From positions 1 to 40,835 of the forward strand of contig JABWCH010000003.1 of NCBI GenBank assembly GCA_013359215.1: 40,835 nucleotides of DNA. Reading direction: 5' to 3'. The notes under the pieces are model-generated. The model made no database searches and was not told where the DNA came from. It saw nothing but the letters and a program-made list of their open reading frames with translations. Source of the DNA: Candidatus Brocadiia bacterium (lineage in GTDB: Bacteria; Planctomycetota; Uabimicrobiia; Uabimicrobiales; JABWCH01). This document shows positions 8,491 through 17,372 of the stretch, piece by piece (position 1 is the first letter of the stretch; the number at the start of each line of letters is the position of its first letter). Both the position numbers and the translations under genes were made by a program.

Positions 8491-9474
8491 TTATTCTAAT
8501 TCTTGATTTAATGCTACCACAAAGCTATCTTGCCTGTCCCAAATCTTCTTATCTGGATCAAATCCCATCATAGTGAAATGAAGCTGGCTTTTGTCCAAAA
8601 GAAGCTTGCAGTAGTGTAGGCTTCTGATCTCAGACCCAGAAAAAAGATCCTGGTATTTGCGAGTAGAGGGATTTGTATTGAGTGTATGGCGTGGCCCACC
8701 ACCGCCGCCTGATACTATGAAATGCTTTCCTTCATAAAAAAAGTGTTCGTATGCATGGCAGTGGCCTGAGAAAAAAATTCTGGTTTTGTTCATGGACAAA
8801 AATGCTGGCAAAAAATGCTGTTTGACTTCCTGGCTTGGAGAAATTACGGTGCTGTTGGTAAGAGCAGGATGATGGCAGCAGACAAAAATATGCTTAACCT
8901 CTGGGGAATTTTCGTATTCTTTTAATTTTTTAAGATACCAGAGGTTTTGCAGGAAAATCTCTTCCTCTGATAGCTCACCAAAATTAGAATCCAGGAAGAG
9001 AAAAGCACAGCTAGATAGCTTGCGATCATACCATCGGCTGTTTTTCAAATAGGGAAAACGCTGAAAGTAGTTTTCGAAAGCTTCTTGGTTGTTGCCGTAG
9101 TATTGATGGTTTCCTAAAAGTGGGTAAATTGTGATTTTGTTTGTGCGTGCTTCTTGGGTGTTCTGTTCGAATTCTTGCCAGTGCCATTGGCTAGAGCCGC
9201 GAAAAACAAGGTCACCCAGGATAACAATTGCATCAGGCTTTTCTTTTACAACAGCAGGAAATAAACTTTTTCTGTATTCATCGTTATTCTCTCTCCAAAA
9301 TTCCCATCCGCTTGTCCTTTGCGTGTCTCCCAGAATAGTGATACTGTTGTATGCATCTTGCTTATATTCCTCAAAAATTTTATATTCCTTATATGAGCTA
9401 CAGGAAATCACAAAAACAACGCATAAGAAAAAGATGGCGATTTTATAGATTTTTTGAAAATTTTCAAAATTCAT
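8491..9474 (-). CDS. Calcineurin-like metallophosphoesterase lipoprotein
   Basis: The N-terminal signal ends in the lipobox VISC, so C25 would be lipidated and the enzyme membrane-anchored. Metal-site motifs of the calcineurin-like or purple-acid-phosphatase group are present in order: GDTQ (D50), GDLVF (D88), GNHQ (N122, H123), CCHHPA and GHCHAYEH. The first motif reads GDTQ rather than the usual DxH, as is common in the purple-acid-phosphatase-like branch. A GGGGGPRH loop follows. It probably hydrolyses a phosphomonoester or phosphodiester in the periplasm, but the substrate is not inferable. It has no close operon partner; the next upstream gene on this strand ends 83 bases away. The ribosome binding site is weak. 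Confidence 0.85.
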   Translation of the reverse strand: MNFENFQKIYKIAIFFLCVVFVISCSSYKEYKIFEEYKQDAYNSITILGDTQRTSGWEFWRENNDEYRKSLFPAVVKEKPDAIVILGDLVFRGSSQWHWQEFEQNTQEARTNKITIYPLLGNHQYYGNNQEAFENYFQRFPYLKNSRWYDRKLSSCAFLFLDSNFGELSEEEIFLQNLWYLKKLKEYENSPEVKHIFVCCHHPALTNSTVISPSQEVKQHFLPAFLSMNKTRIFFSGHCHAYEHFFYEGKHFIVSGGGGGPRHTLNTNPSTRKYQDLFSGSEIRSLHYCKLLLDKSQLHFTMMGFDPDKKIWDRQDSFVVALNQELE

Positions 9475-9557
9475 ATTTTTTTAAGACCTTGTCAAAAAAA
9501 CAATACCCAGGATGCTGAACTAATGCGATTAGTCTAAGCTGCATATGTAAACGGCAT

Positions 9558-11129
9558 CTATTTTTTATATTTGACTACAATCCAAAGCACCACAATTGTA
9601 AGGATAAAAAAAGCAATGAAAGACAGGACAATCATAATCACATTTTTATATTTTGCTTCCTGGCTTTGGGGTCTTTCCACTTTTTCTAATTGTGCTATTT
9701 CTTTTTCCGTTTCTACAACGTCTACTGCACTTCCAATCATTTTGGCAATATCAAGCTTGTCTTGATAGTATTCTTTTGTTTTTTCTGTGGGGAATTGTTT
9801 TTTCTGGAGTTCTTGCATTTCCAGCAAGGTAGATTTTACCATTGATTCATTTTGGAATTTTTTTCCTATTTTCAGGCTTTCTTCAAGGCAAAGCTGCGAT
9901 TTTTGGTATTCTTCTTTGGCTGTATACAGCGAAGCCAGAATATTGAGTGTGTGTGCCATCCCGCCTTCATCTCCTGCATCGCGGCTAATCATGAGGCTTT
10001 TTTCCAAATTTTCTTTGGCTTTAGGGTAGTCCTTTTGTTCCAGATAGATTGCCCCTAAATTGTTTAAGGCTGTTGCGATTCCAGCAGCATCACGAAGGAT
10101 TGTATAATAGTTCAGGCTTTCATCAAAAAACTTAATGGCTTCTTCATATTTTTGCCATGTTTTGTGGAGCGCACCTAAGTTGTTAAGAATAGTTGCTTTG
10201 GCAGTATAGTTTTCTGTTTTAGCTGCACTTTCCGTGGCTTTCTGATAGTATTTGTGTGCTTTTTCATATTCCTTGTCAGAATAGGCTAAAAGCCCCAAAG
10301 AATTGAGTGCCTTGGCTACATTAAGGTTATCTTGCATCTTTTCAAATAATTCCAGACATTGGGCAAAATAGAGAGAGGCATCTTGGGTTCTTCCCTGAGC
10401 ATGTGCTAAATTAGCAAGGGAATTCAGTGTGTCGGCTATAGAATATTCGTCCTGGATCTGGCGGAATATTTCCAAGGCACGTTGGTAAAGTTCGATCTGG
10501 TAGACTACGATTTTGTCTTTGTAAAAAACTAGCAGATATTTTTTGCCAGGGTTTGTCCCTTTGTCATGGATGAGCCATTCTTTGCCTTTATCTTTGCCTT
10601 CTATTGCAGACAAGGAAGAAAGGGTGCGGTTGTTTTTTTCAAACTGTTTTTGGATTTCCTCCGAGATTTGATCCTTGTCCAGGGAATTTTGGTGTTCTAG
10701 TTCCAGGCTAAATAAATACATGGCATTTTTAGTTACTTTGGCCTGGTGAGAAATCAAGATGGCTTCCAGGGCTTGTTTTTTATTCTCTTGGGAAAGCAGT
10801 TCATAAAATTTTGCTTGTTTGAGGAGCAAAGAAGATCCAAAAATTGTTTTATGAAGTTCTCCAATGCTTTTAAGAACATCCAGATTCTTTTGCGCTACCT
10901 CTGTATCTTCTTTTAGAAAAAAGGATAGATATCCTGTCATTAACCTACGCGCATATTGGTCAGACCATTCTGGATAGCTGCGCACCAAAAACTCTCTTCT
11001 CAAATCGTTTTTTAAAGTATAGGCTTTCATGTATTCGAGCCATAGTTCTTGCTCAGAATATACCATCCTGTCGTCCTGTGCTATGGCGCAAGAGAAAAAT
11101 ATAAGAAAAAATACACCAAAAATTTTCAT
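9558..11129 (-). CDS. Secreted, C-terminally anchored TPR protein
   Basis: This 523-residue protein has a signal peptide at 1-17 (cleavage probably near AIA-QDD) and a single C-terminal transmembrane helix at about 497-519 followed by VKYKK. Most of the protein would therefore face the periplasm. Residues about 225-440 contain at least five 40-residue TPR units of the kinesin-light-chain type, with repeated phrases such as ALNSLGLLAY, ILNNLGALHK and ALNNLGAIYL. A short KxKYLLVFYKDKIVVYQIEL segment precedes them. It is probably a protein-interaction scaffold at the envelope; no enzymatic motif is visible. The start follows GAGGTGATTCC. It is separated from the operon upstream by a hairpin repeat at 11171-11233. 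Confidence 0.8.
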   Translation of the reverse strand: MKIFGVFFLIFFSCAIAQDDRMVYSEQELWLEYMKAYTLKNDLRREFLVRSYPEWSDQYARRLMTGYLSFFLKEDTEVAQKNLDVLKSIGELHKTIFGSSLLLKQAKFYELLSQENKKQALEAILISHQAKVTKNAMYLFSLELEHQNSLDKDQISEEIQKQFEKNNRTLSSLSAIEGKDKGKEWLIHDKGTNPGKKYLLVFYKDKIVVYQIELYQRALEIFRQIQDEYSIADTLNSLANLAHAQGRTQDASLYFAQCLELFEKMQDNLNVAKALNSLGLLAYSDKEYEKAHKYYQKATESAAKTENYTAKATILNNLGALHKTWQKYEEAIKFFDESLNYYTILRDAAGIATALNNLGAIYLEQKDYPKAKENLEKSLMISRDAGDEGGMAHTLNILASLYTAKEEYQKSQLCLEESLKIGKKFQNESMVKSTLLEMQELQKKQFPTEKTKEYYQDKLDIAKMIGSAVDVVETEKEIAQLEKVERPQSQEAKYKNVIMIVLSFIAFFILTIVVLWIVVKYKK

Positions 11130-11170
11130 GGAATCACCTCGTTGATTTTGATTATAAAACAGGATTTACG

Positions 11171-11233
11171 CAAAGAGATTTTTATCTGGGGAAATTTTCA
11201 TAAAAGCTTTTTCCCAAAATAAAAATCTCTTTT
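11171..11233. repeat. Hairpin repeat with AAAGAGATTTTTAT termini
   Basis: Outer arms caaagagatttttat (11171-11185) and ataaaaatctctttt (11219-11233) are inverted, with an inner ggggaaa...tttccc pairing. It shares the ccc-aaa-taaaaatctctttg arrangement with 8417-8470. It lies between two minus-strand genes, where it may also terminate the hpnA operon. Confidence 0.6.
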
Positions 11234-11294
11234 GTATAAAAAATAGTAGCCAATCGCAATCTATGGCAACTTTTTTATGTACTTCTCTATTTTT

Positions 11295-12272
11295 TTATAC
11301 ATAATGGTTGTCTTTAAACCATGCTATTGCTTTTTCCAAGGCAGCTTCGATGCTTCGAGGCTCATAGCCAATTTCTTTTTTGGCAAGAGAGCTATCAAAG
11401 AACATGAATTTTTTTGCCATGCGCACGCCATCCAGGGGAATAGCAGGTTCTTGTCCTGTGCATTGGGCAAAGATTTCGCTGGCTTTTCCTGCGGCATAGG
11501 CTATCCAATAGGGCATACGGATTTTAGGAGCTTTTTTACCGCTGATTTTGGCAAGGATCTGCAGAATGTCGATTAGCCGAAGGTTTTGGTTGCCTAAAAT
11601 ATAGCGTTTTCCAATCTCGCCTTTTTCAGCAGCTAAGATATGCCCTATGGCAACATCTTCTACATCCACAAGGTTTAATCCTGTGTCCAGATAGGCAGGC
11701 ATCTTGCCTTGGAGAAAGTCTACGATGATTTTGCCTGTAGGCGTAGGCTTGACATCATAAGAGCCAACAGGAGCGCTAGGATTGACAATCACTACAGGCA
11801 ATCCATCCTGCGCCATTTCTCTTACAACCATCTCTGCCAAAAATTTGGATTTTTTATAATCGCCGATCATGTCTTCAATGCCAGCTTCGTTTGCTTCCGT
11901 AGAAGGAACTTTGTCTGGCATAATCTTGATCGTGGCAACAGAGCTGGTGTATATGATTTTTTCGAGATTCGTCTCTGAAGCAAGTGTCATAAGATTTCTT
12001 GTCCCCTCTACGTTGATGTCGTAGAAAACTTTGGGGTTTTTGTCCCATAGCCGATAGTGGGCAGCAACATGATAAAGTTGGTTGCAATCTTGTAGAGCTT
12101 TCCTCAAGGAATCTTTATCTCTGAGGTCGCCATAAGCGATTTCAAAGGTTGTGTTCTCTAAATGAGGAGGCAACTGCCGCACTAAAATTTTTACGCTATG
12201 CCCTCTTTCTTGAAGTTTTCTTGCGACCCAATACCCTACAAAACCCGTTGCTCCAGTGACTAAGGCTTTCAT
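11295..12272 (-). CDS. hpnA: HpnA-type NAD-dependent sugar epimerase
   Basis: This is a 325-residue extended short-chain dehydrogenase. The NAD-binding motif GATGFVG lies at residues 7-13 and the catalytic YxxxK as YKKSK. The family-specific phrases HVAAHYRLW, NVEGTRNL, YTSSVATI, KPTPTGKIIVDF, DTGLNLVDVEDVA and LDGVRMAKKFMFF are all present. These match the hopanoid-associated sugar epimerase family. Such enzymes are usually found with hopanoid synthesis genes, but no squalene-hopene cyclase or other hpn gene is in this window. It starts one base after the stop of the upstream peptide-binding-type gene, with AGGAG inside that gene's end, so it is translationally coupled and is the last gene of the six-gene operon. 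A general NDP-sugar epimerase role remains possible. Confidence 0.85.
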   Translation of the reverse strand: MKALVTGATGFVGYWVARKLQERGHSVKILVRQLPPHLENTTFEIAYGDLRDKDSLRKALQDCNQLYHVAAHYRLWDKNPKVFYDINVEGTRNLMTLASETNLEKIIYTSSVATIKIMPDKVPSTEANEAGIEDMIGDYKKSKFLAEMVVREMAQDGLPVVIVNPSAPVGSYDVKPTPTGKIIVDFLQGKMPAYLDTGLNLVDVEDVAIGHILAAEKGEIGKRYILGNQNLRLIDILQILAKISGKKAPKIRMPYWIAYAAGKASEIFAQCTGQEPAIPLDGVRMAKKFMFFDSSLAKKEIGYEPRSIEAALEKAIAWFKDNHYV

Positions 12273-12273
12273 G

Positions 12274-14202
12274 CTATTTCTCCTCTTGCCATGACCACAG
12301 GTGTACTTCGTTGAAAATATTGATTAATCCATTGATTTTTGTATTGCCGTAAGGAACAGTATATCTTGGCCCTGGCGGTACTATCCTGAGCGAAGGATTG
12401 TACATGATAATATGGCGACGACTCCATAAATACAAGTAAGGAGGATCATGACGCAAAAGTTCATGCGCTCTTTTCCAGGCTGTTTTCAGGAGTTGGACAT
12501 CTGTAACTGTTTTGGCTGTCATTGCCAGCTCATTGATATTGCTGTTGCTATAAGCACCATAGTTCGTATTTTCAATGTCTTCGGAACTGCCTTTGTAAAA
12601 CATACGATGCAGGCTAGGCGTTCCTGTGATTTTGATATTGCGGTAAGCAAGATCGAATTTGCCTTGTCTGAGCCTTGGATAGTATGACTGACCATCGAGA
12701 TAGTCTAGCTTAACCTGAATTCCAATTTTAGCAAAATCTTCTTTTAATGCGCCGCAAATCTCTTTGATGATGGTGTTTTTGCCTTCTGGGTTATTCGCTA
12801 TCAGTGTCAGTTCTGGGAATCCTTCGATTTTATTGTCTCGGAAAACCAGAGTATTGAGAATACCAATAGGAATGGAAGGGACAGCTTCTAATCTTTTGAC
12901 AAAAATGCGCTGGCCTCTCACAATTCGCAATCGGAAAACATTTTGTTTTGTGTCAGAAAGAGCAGCGAGAACATCTTCTACGCCTCGCACATCTTTTCTT
13001 TCCACAGAAAGAATCTGATCGCCTGGCTCTAGCTCTTCTCCTTGCTTGGAAGTCAAAGAAGCAGAAACAAAGACCTTGTCCGATGCTTCATAGAGATCCA
13101 GACCCCATTTGCAATACAAATAAAGAAGGGCATAGCCTTTTTCAAAGCTGTCGGCATAAGGAGGAACAACAAGGTTATAGAAGAAATTGCGCCTTGGTAG
13201 TGGGCCAGAAATGATTTCGCCTTCGCCACCCAGAGTTTTTTTTAAGGCCAGGTTTTTACGAAATACGTGATTTAAGGCTCGCCTTACAATGGGGAGCTTG
13301 AGATAGGGCTGATAGCAATTAAAAACAAAGGCACTGTAGGAATCATCGGAATAGACAGAAGTAACCGCTTTAGGATAAGAATTTAGGATATAGCTTCTAT
13401 CTGCTTGTGTTACGCTGGTGAGAAGGTGTACTCGCCCTGAAATGAATTGCTCATTTCTATTGATGACCGCTTTGGGAAAAGCCTGCATTCTTAGGGATTC
13501 AATGGGCTTGAGATTTTGTGGCAAGGCCAGATTTTTATAGTATGGATGCTGTGGATTTCTTTTAAAGAGTATATAGCTGTTTTCTTCTACCTTGTCGATT
13601 CTGTAACGTCCATAGCCTATATCATGCTGCTTTGATTTGTTTACAAAGGCTTCTCCTGGTTTATCGGACTTTTCATAAGCACCTTTATTGACCAGGGGAA
13701 AATAAAATTCGCCTGGTTTGGGCGGGATAGGCGAGTCTGTAAAAAAGGCATCAAAGCTTTGGTTTCCTTTTTTAGCCATGGAAATATTGGGGTTGCCAAC
13801 CCAGCTATTTTTATTTGCTTTTTTGTATTCCATTGAAAACAAGACATCTCCATAGCTTAGAGATCGTCCGTCCTTTAGCAAAGTATCAGCGATGTTGAAA
13901 TTCAGGACTTGCTTACTGCCTAAATCAATGTTTTGCCAGCTTCCAAGGCAAGGACGATAGGCAAGCTGTCCAGGCAGAATTTCATAAATATCCAAAAGAG
14001 AATCGCATGAAAGTTTGATGATTCTGCCTTCTACTTCTGTTTGAAACCTGGCGAGAGGGTCTAGGCGATAGTCTCGCAAGTGGCTGATAAAGCTTAGAGG
14101 AAATTCCATTTCTGCATAAACGAGTTCTTGCGAAAAAAGATTCACTAAGGGAAAAAGAAATACAAAAAGCAGAACTGCATAATAGGAAGGTTTCAAAATC
14201 AT
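12274..14202 (-). CDS. Peptide/nickel-type solute-binding protein with inserted PDZ domain
   Basis: This 642-residue secreted protein has a signal peptide of about 24 residues (cleavage near FSQ-EL). Two lobes of an SBP_bac_5 (DppA/OppA) fold flank an insert. The first holds LKDGRSLSYGDVLFSMEY and IVRRALNHVFRK, the second holds NTIIKEICGALKEDFAKIGIQVKLDY. Between them, at about 360-430, is a PDZ-like segment (LEPGDQILSVERKDVRGVEDV, then LRIVRG). Family members bind peptides for ABC import, but no ABC permease or ATPase gene is adjacent, and PDZ domains usually bind protein C-termini. The start has TAGGAGAG, which includes the stop of the gene upstream, and the spacing is 12 bases. Role in the operon unknown; envelope sensing or peptide capture are possibilities. 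Confidence 0.8.
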   Translation of the reverse strand: MILKPSYYAVLLFVFLFPLVNLFSQELVYAEMEFPLSFISHLRDYRLDPLARFQTEVEGRIIKLSCDSLLDIYEILPGQLAYRPCLGSWQNIDLGSKQVLNFNIADTLLKDGRSLSYGDVLFSMEYKKANKNSWVGNPNISMAKKGNQSFDAFFTDSPIPPKPGEFYFPLVNKGAYEKSDKPGEAFVNKSKQHDIGYGRYRIDKVEENSYILFKRNPQHPYYKNLALPQNLKPIESLRMQAFPKAVINRNEQFISGRVHLLTSVTQADRSYILNSYPKAVTSVYSDDSYSAFVFNCYQPYLKLPIVRRALNHVFRKNLALKKTLGGEGEIISGPLPRRNFFYNLVVPPYADSFEKGYALLYLYCKWGLDLYEASDKVFVSASLTSKQGEELEPGDQILSVERKDVRGVEDVLAALSDTKQNVFRLRIVRGQRIFVKRLEAVPSIPIGILNTLVFRDNKIEGFPELTLIANNPEGKNTIIKEICGALKEDFAKIGIQVKLDYLDGQSYYPRLRQGKFDLAYRNIKITGTPSLHRMFYKGSSEDIENTNYGAYSNSNINELAMTAKTVTDVQLLKTAWKRAHELLRHDPPYLYLWSRRHIIMYNPSLRIVPPGPRYTVPYGNTKINGLINIFNEVHLWSWQEEK

Positions 14203-14214
14203 GAATTTGCTCTC

Positions 14215-15612
14215 CTAGTCCAGTTTTTCCCATATTTGGTTTTCGGCATAAGGGTCTTTGGGAATGTTTTCTTCTTCTGCCATATACAAAGAATAGATAT
14301 TCTCTGGAAATTCGGAAACAATCTGGTCTAACAGAATATGGGCAGAACGTCCATCTCCTGTCAGGCAAAACACGTCAAAAAGAATAAACGCAATTTTGTG
14401 ATATGGTTCAGCCCATAGCTTTTCGATTTCAGAACGTTTGTTTTCTCTGGAAGGAAGACGGTAAAAGGAAAACTTCCTTCCTCCGACAAAGTATTCTTCT
14501 TTCCATGCAACAGAAGAAAGCTGTTTGACAATATCAGATAGAGGATGTCCTTGCTTCCATAGAATTAAGGCAAAGCCAAGATCTTCTCTTTCCTTTTTGC
14601 CTTCCAGGGTTTCAAAAACAAAGCGATTGCCAGCTTTTTCTAAATCGCCTTTTATGCAATGAAACCATGCGATTGCGTGATAAAAACGTTTTCTCAGACA
14701 ATCATAGGCTTCTTGCTGGTTGTTTGCTAAAAAATCCTGTTTATATTTATCTAAGTATGCTAACCCTTGCTCCCATAAGTTTACAGGTTCTAAGAGAAAC
14801 CCGCCAAAAGAAAAGAGCATATCGCAAAATACGATATGTTGCTGCAAAGAAAGGCCATCTTTTTCTAATGGGCTACGATAGACATTCAGGGGAGAACTGG
14901 AGCGAAATGCAGAGATTTTTTTGAGGTCAAGGCGATACTCCCATAATTTTGGGAAAGAAATTTCTTTTTTCCTCTCAGGAGTAAAAAAATTTCCCAAAAG
15001 AATCCCATAGATAGCCTCATCCTTTTGCTCCTGAGAAACCGCGTTTTGGTAAACGACCTCAAATAAAACTTCGCCTTCGTTGCCTTGCTTTTGCTTGAGG
15101 TTTTCCCACGCGGTAAGAAGAATAAAATCCCAGGCAAGCTTTTTGTGCTGGGGCATTTTTTCTACAACAGCGGAGACGCTATTTTCATAGCCTTCCAGCA
15201 AAAGAAACTGGACGAGCAAGAGATAGGAAAAAGGCATATCTTCTTTCTTCAAAATATCGTAAAAAGCATCCCGCTTATCCAAAGGTATGCTTTCAATAGC
15301 AGTAAAGGATTTGCCATGCCAGTATCCTCTCATACCTGGCTGCCAAAGTTTGATTTGCTCTTCCCATCGGGGATTTTGGCTTAATAGATGGCAAACAATA
15401 CTGCCCAACTGAGCTTCATCCTGATCCATGCCTGATTGTGTTTTTTGGGCTAGATCAAACTCTTCTGCTGCTTTGTCCCATTTTTTTTCTTCAAAAAGAG
15501 ACCGAGCCTTTTGCAGCGGCTCTTGTTCTTTTACAGTTGTAGAGCTTTGGTCATTGCAAGAGCAAAACAAAAGGCTTAACAACGAAAGACAAATGATACA
15601 AGAAAGCTTCAT
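14215..15612 (-). CDS. Lipoprotein of unknown function, TPR-like helical
   Basis: This 465-residue protein begins with a lipoprotein signal, MKLSCIICLSLLSLLFCSC, giving a lipidated C19. The N-terminal region (ARSLFEEKKWDKAAEEFDLA) reads as a TPR helix pair, and further amphipathic helices run through the protein (FHCIKGDLEKAGNRFVFETL, DVFCLTGDGRSAHILLDQIV). I recognise no catalytic motif and cannot name a family. It is the fourth gene of the operon, 12 bases upstream of the peptide-binding-type gene and 18 bases after the small coiled-coil lipoprotein. A helical repeat scaffold in the periplasm, possibly partnering the neighbouring lipoproteins, is the most that can be inferred. Confidence 0.75.
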   Translation of the reverse strand: MKLSCIICLSLLSLLFCSCNDQSSTTVKEQEPLQKARSLFEEKKWDKAAEEFDLAQKTQSGMDQDEAQLGSIVCHLLSQNPRWEEQIKLWQPGMRGYWHGKSFTAIESIPLDKRDAFYDILKKEDMPFSYLLLVQFLLLEGYENSVSAVVEKMPQHKKLAWDFILLTAWENLKQKQGNEGEVLFEVVYQNAVSQEQKDEAIYGILLGNFFTPERKKEISFPKLWEYRLDLKKISAFRSSSPLNVYRSPLEKDGLSLQQHIVFCDMLFSFGGFLLEPVNLWEQGLAYLDKYKQDFLANNQQEAYDCLRKRFYHAIAWFHCIKGDLEKAGNRFVFETLEGKKEREDLGFALILWKQGHPLSDIVKQLSSVAWKEEYFVGGRKFSFYRLPSRENKRSEIEKLWAEPYHKIAFILFDVFCLTGDGRSAHILLDQIVSEFPENIYSLYMAEEENIPKDPYAENQIWEKLD

Positions 15613-15630
15613 AAAGAATAGTCCCCTCTT

Positions 15631-15891
15631 TTAGTTTCCGCCTTCCATGATATTGCCTTCAACGTACGTTGGCTGTACTTTTTTTATGTCTTCTCTTGCT
15701 TTGGTATATTCTTTCTTAAGGAGATTCATATCGTCTTTGGTCTGGCTTAGTTCCATTTCCATTTTTTTCAGGCGAGATTGCATCTCGTTGATGGTTTGCT
15801 GCTGAAGCTCAACTGTGTTTTTTAAAGAATCGCTAGTTTGGCAACCTGCTAATAGAACCACAATGCATAAAACAATCAAAATTCTTGACAT
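15631..15891 (-). CDS. Small coiled-coil lipoprotein
   Basis: This 86-residue protein has signal MSRILIVLCIVVLLAGC, with lipobox LAGC giving a lipidated C17. Residues about 25-70 form a continuous coiled coil with heptad spacing (LQQQTINEMQSRLKKMEMEL, then KDDMNLLKKEY). The short tail is Gly/Asn-rich. It resembles Lpp-like or other tethering lipoproteins in size and shape, though the C-terminus lacks the terminal lysine that Lpp uses for peptidoglycan attachment. AGGAAG precedes the ATG. It lies between two larger lipoprotein genes in the same operon. Confidence 0.8.
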   Translation of the reverse strand: MSRILIVLCIVVLLAGCQTSDSLKNTVELQQQTINEMQSRLKKMEMELSQTKDDMNLLKKEYTKAREDIKKVQPTYVEGNIMEGGN

Positions 15892-15920
15892 TTTTTTCTT
15901 CCTTAAATAAAAGTTTTTAT

Positions 15921-17372
15921 TTAAAAGCCAAAAGAAGGAAGGTAGAAAAATCTTAGGGAGCTTTCTCCTTTTTCTTCTTTATATTCAAAAAGACCACCTA
16001 AAACAGAAAATCGCTTAAAATCTTGTTCTGGATTTTTAGTTTTTTTATAGGAAAAAAACAGGAAACGATGATACAGGCTTTCTTCGTCTGCTTTATATTG
16101 GTAAAGAGGGCCTAGCATGCTAAAGGTTTTTTTCCCTTCTGGGCCTTTGCTATAATCGAAAACAGTGAAGAAAGGGGCCCATGCTTTTTGGAATCCTTCA
16201 GGCAAATAGTCTTCGAACCAAAAAGGACTGATTGCTCTGTAGCGGACAGTTCCATCTTCCTTTTTTTCGTAATCGCAGAGAGGCCAAATTTTTACGCTGC
16301 TCGATTCCTGCCCATCCTTGCCTTTGCCTTTACGCCAGTGACTCCAATAAAATGGCAGAACATATCGGCTTTCTTTTTGATATGTGGTATATTCGCTTTG
16401 GGTATGCCAGTAAATAGGCCATAAGAGAACAAGGTCATCTTCCTTGCCTTCAGGAGCGATTTTTGTTTCGCTTTTCCAATAAAAAGGCCATACTCGTAGC
16501 TCGTCCACTGCTTTGTCCTTGCGGGTTTTAAAAAAAGGCCATGGACAATTGTATTCTGTATAGCCACTCTCTTCGTTTTTAGCATAAGAAAAGAAAGGCC
16601 AGAGCAAGCTTCTGGAAACCGCCACATCGCTTATGGATTGTCCATATAAAGGGAAAAACATAAACTCTTTGCGAGGGTGCTTTTTATCCAGATCTTCTTC
16701 ATTATAATGGACAAACGGCCACATATAAGAACGCCTTCGGAATTTTCCTTCTTTTTCATATTCGCTGTAGAACATGCAATAAAAGCGAAAGCGTTTACCA
16801 CCACCATCCCCAAACCGAAACAAAGGCCATAGATATCCTTTGGTAACATATTCGCCATCCCTTGCCTTTACATAAAAGGGGAAAGGTGTCATGGTGATTT
16901 CATCGTACATCAAAAGACCTTTGATATTGCCCCATAATGTCATGTATAAATAGCTGCCTTCTTTGGTATCTGTTCCCCCCAATGTAATAAAGGGGAGAAA
17001 AAACCAGTCGTAATCGCGCTCGCCGAAGTCAGGTCTTTTTATATCACGAGAGTAATACATAGGCAACAACCAGATTTTTTTGTCGTCAGGCGTGAGTCGG
17101 GCATAAATGAAAGGCCAGGCGAACATAAGCTGTGTAAGATCTTCTTCTTTGGAAAATTCCCCGACAAACCAGGGACGAAAGGCATAGCTCGTGATCTTGG
17201 GCGTGTCCTGGTAAGAATACAGAGATGCTGCCAGATCTAGCCTGGTTTCGTTTTTTTTCTCGTCTTTCTCATAGTACACCATAGGCCATATATCAAGCTC
17301 TTTTATACTTTGGCAGGCAGGTAAAAACAAACAGCAAAGCATGAGCCAAAAGCTGATTCTACATATCTTCAT
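15921..17372 (-). CDS. Lipoprotein built of repeated WP(F/L/Y) strands
   Basis: This protein is about 483 residues long, with lipoprotein signal MKICRISFWLMLCCLFLPAC. The rest is very rich in Trp, Phe, Tyr and Pro. At least nine WP dipeptides recur at roughly 25-60-residue spacing (DIWPMVYY, FAWPFIYA, YLWPLFRF, YMWPFVHY, LLWPFFSY, PWPFFKT, VWPFYWK, LLWPIYW, IWPLCDY). Related LPFY/LPMYY/GPLYQY segments lie between them. This pattern suggests a beta-rich repeat fold, such as a propeller or barrel-like sheet, at the outer membrane. I do not recognise a named family. The ATG at 17372 follows GAGGAG and overlaps the end of the upstream gene by 14 bases; an in-frame TTG at 17390 would put basic residues before the signal and is less likely. 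Confidence 0.75.
   Translation of the reverse strand: MKICRISFWLMLCCLFLPACQSIKELDIWPMVYYEKDEKKNETRLDLAASLYSYQDTPKITSYAFRPWFVGEFSKEEDLTQLMFAWPFIYARLTPDDKKIWLLPMYYSRDIKRPDFGERDYDWFFLPFITLGGTDTKEGSYLYMTLWGNIKGLLMYDEITMTPFPFYVKARDGEYVTKGYLWPLFRFGDGGGKRFRFYCMFYSEYEKEGKFRRRSYMWPFVHYNEEDLDKKHPRKEFMFFPLYGQSISDVAVSRSLLWPFFSYAKNEESGYTEYNCPWPFFKTRKDKAVDELRVWPFYWKSETKIAPEGKEDDLVLLWPIYWHTQSEYTTYQKESRYVLPFYWSHWRKGKGKDGQESSSVKIWPLCDYEKKEDGTVRYRAISPFWFEDYLPEGFQKAWAPFFTVFDYSKGPEGKKTFSMLGPLYQYKADEESLYHRFLFFSYKKTKNPEQDFKRFSVLGGLFEYKEEKGESSLRFFYLPSFGF

Noticed and set aside
11277..14924. Long plus-strand open frames opposite the minus-strand operon
   Set aside because: They are antisense to well-supported genes, lack ribosome sites and family motifs, and have coding-shadow composition.
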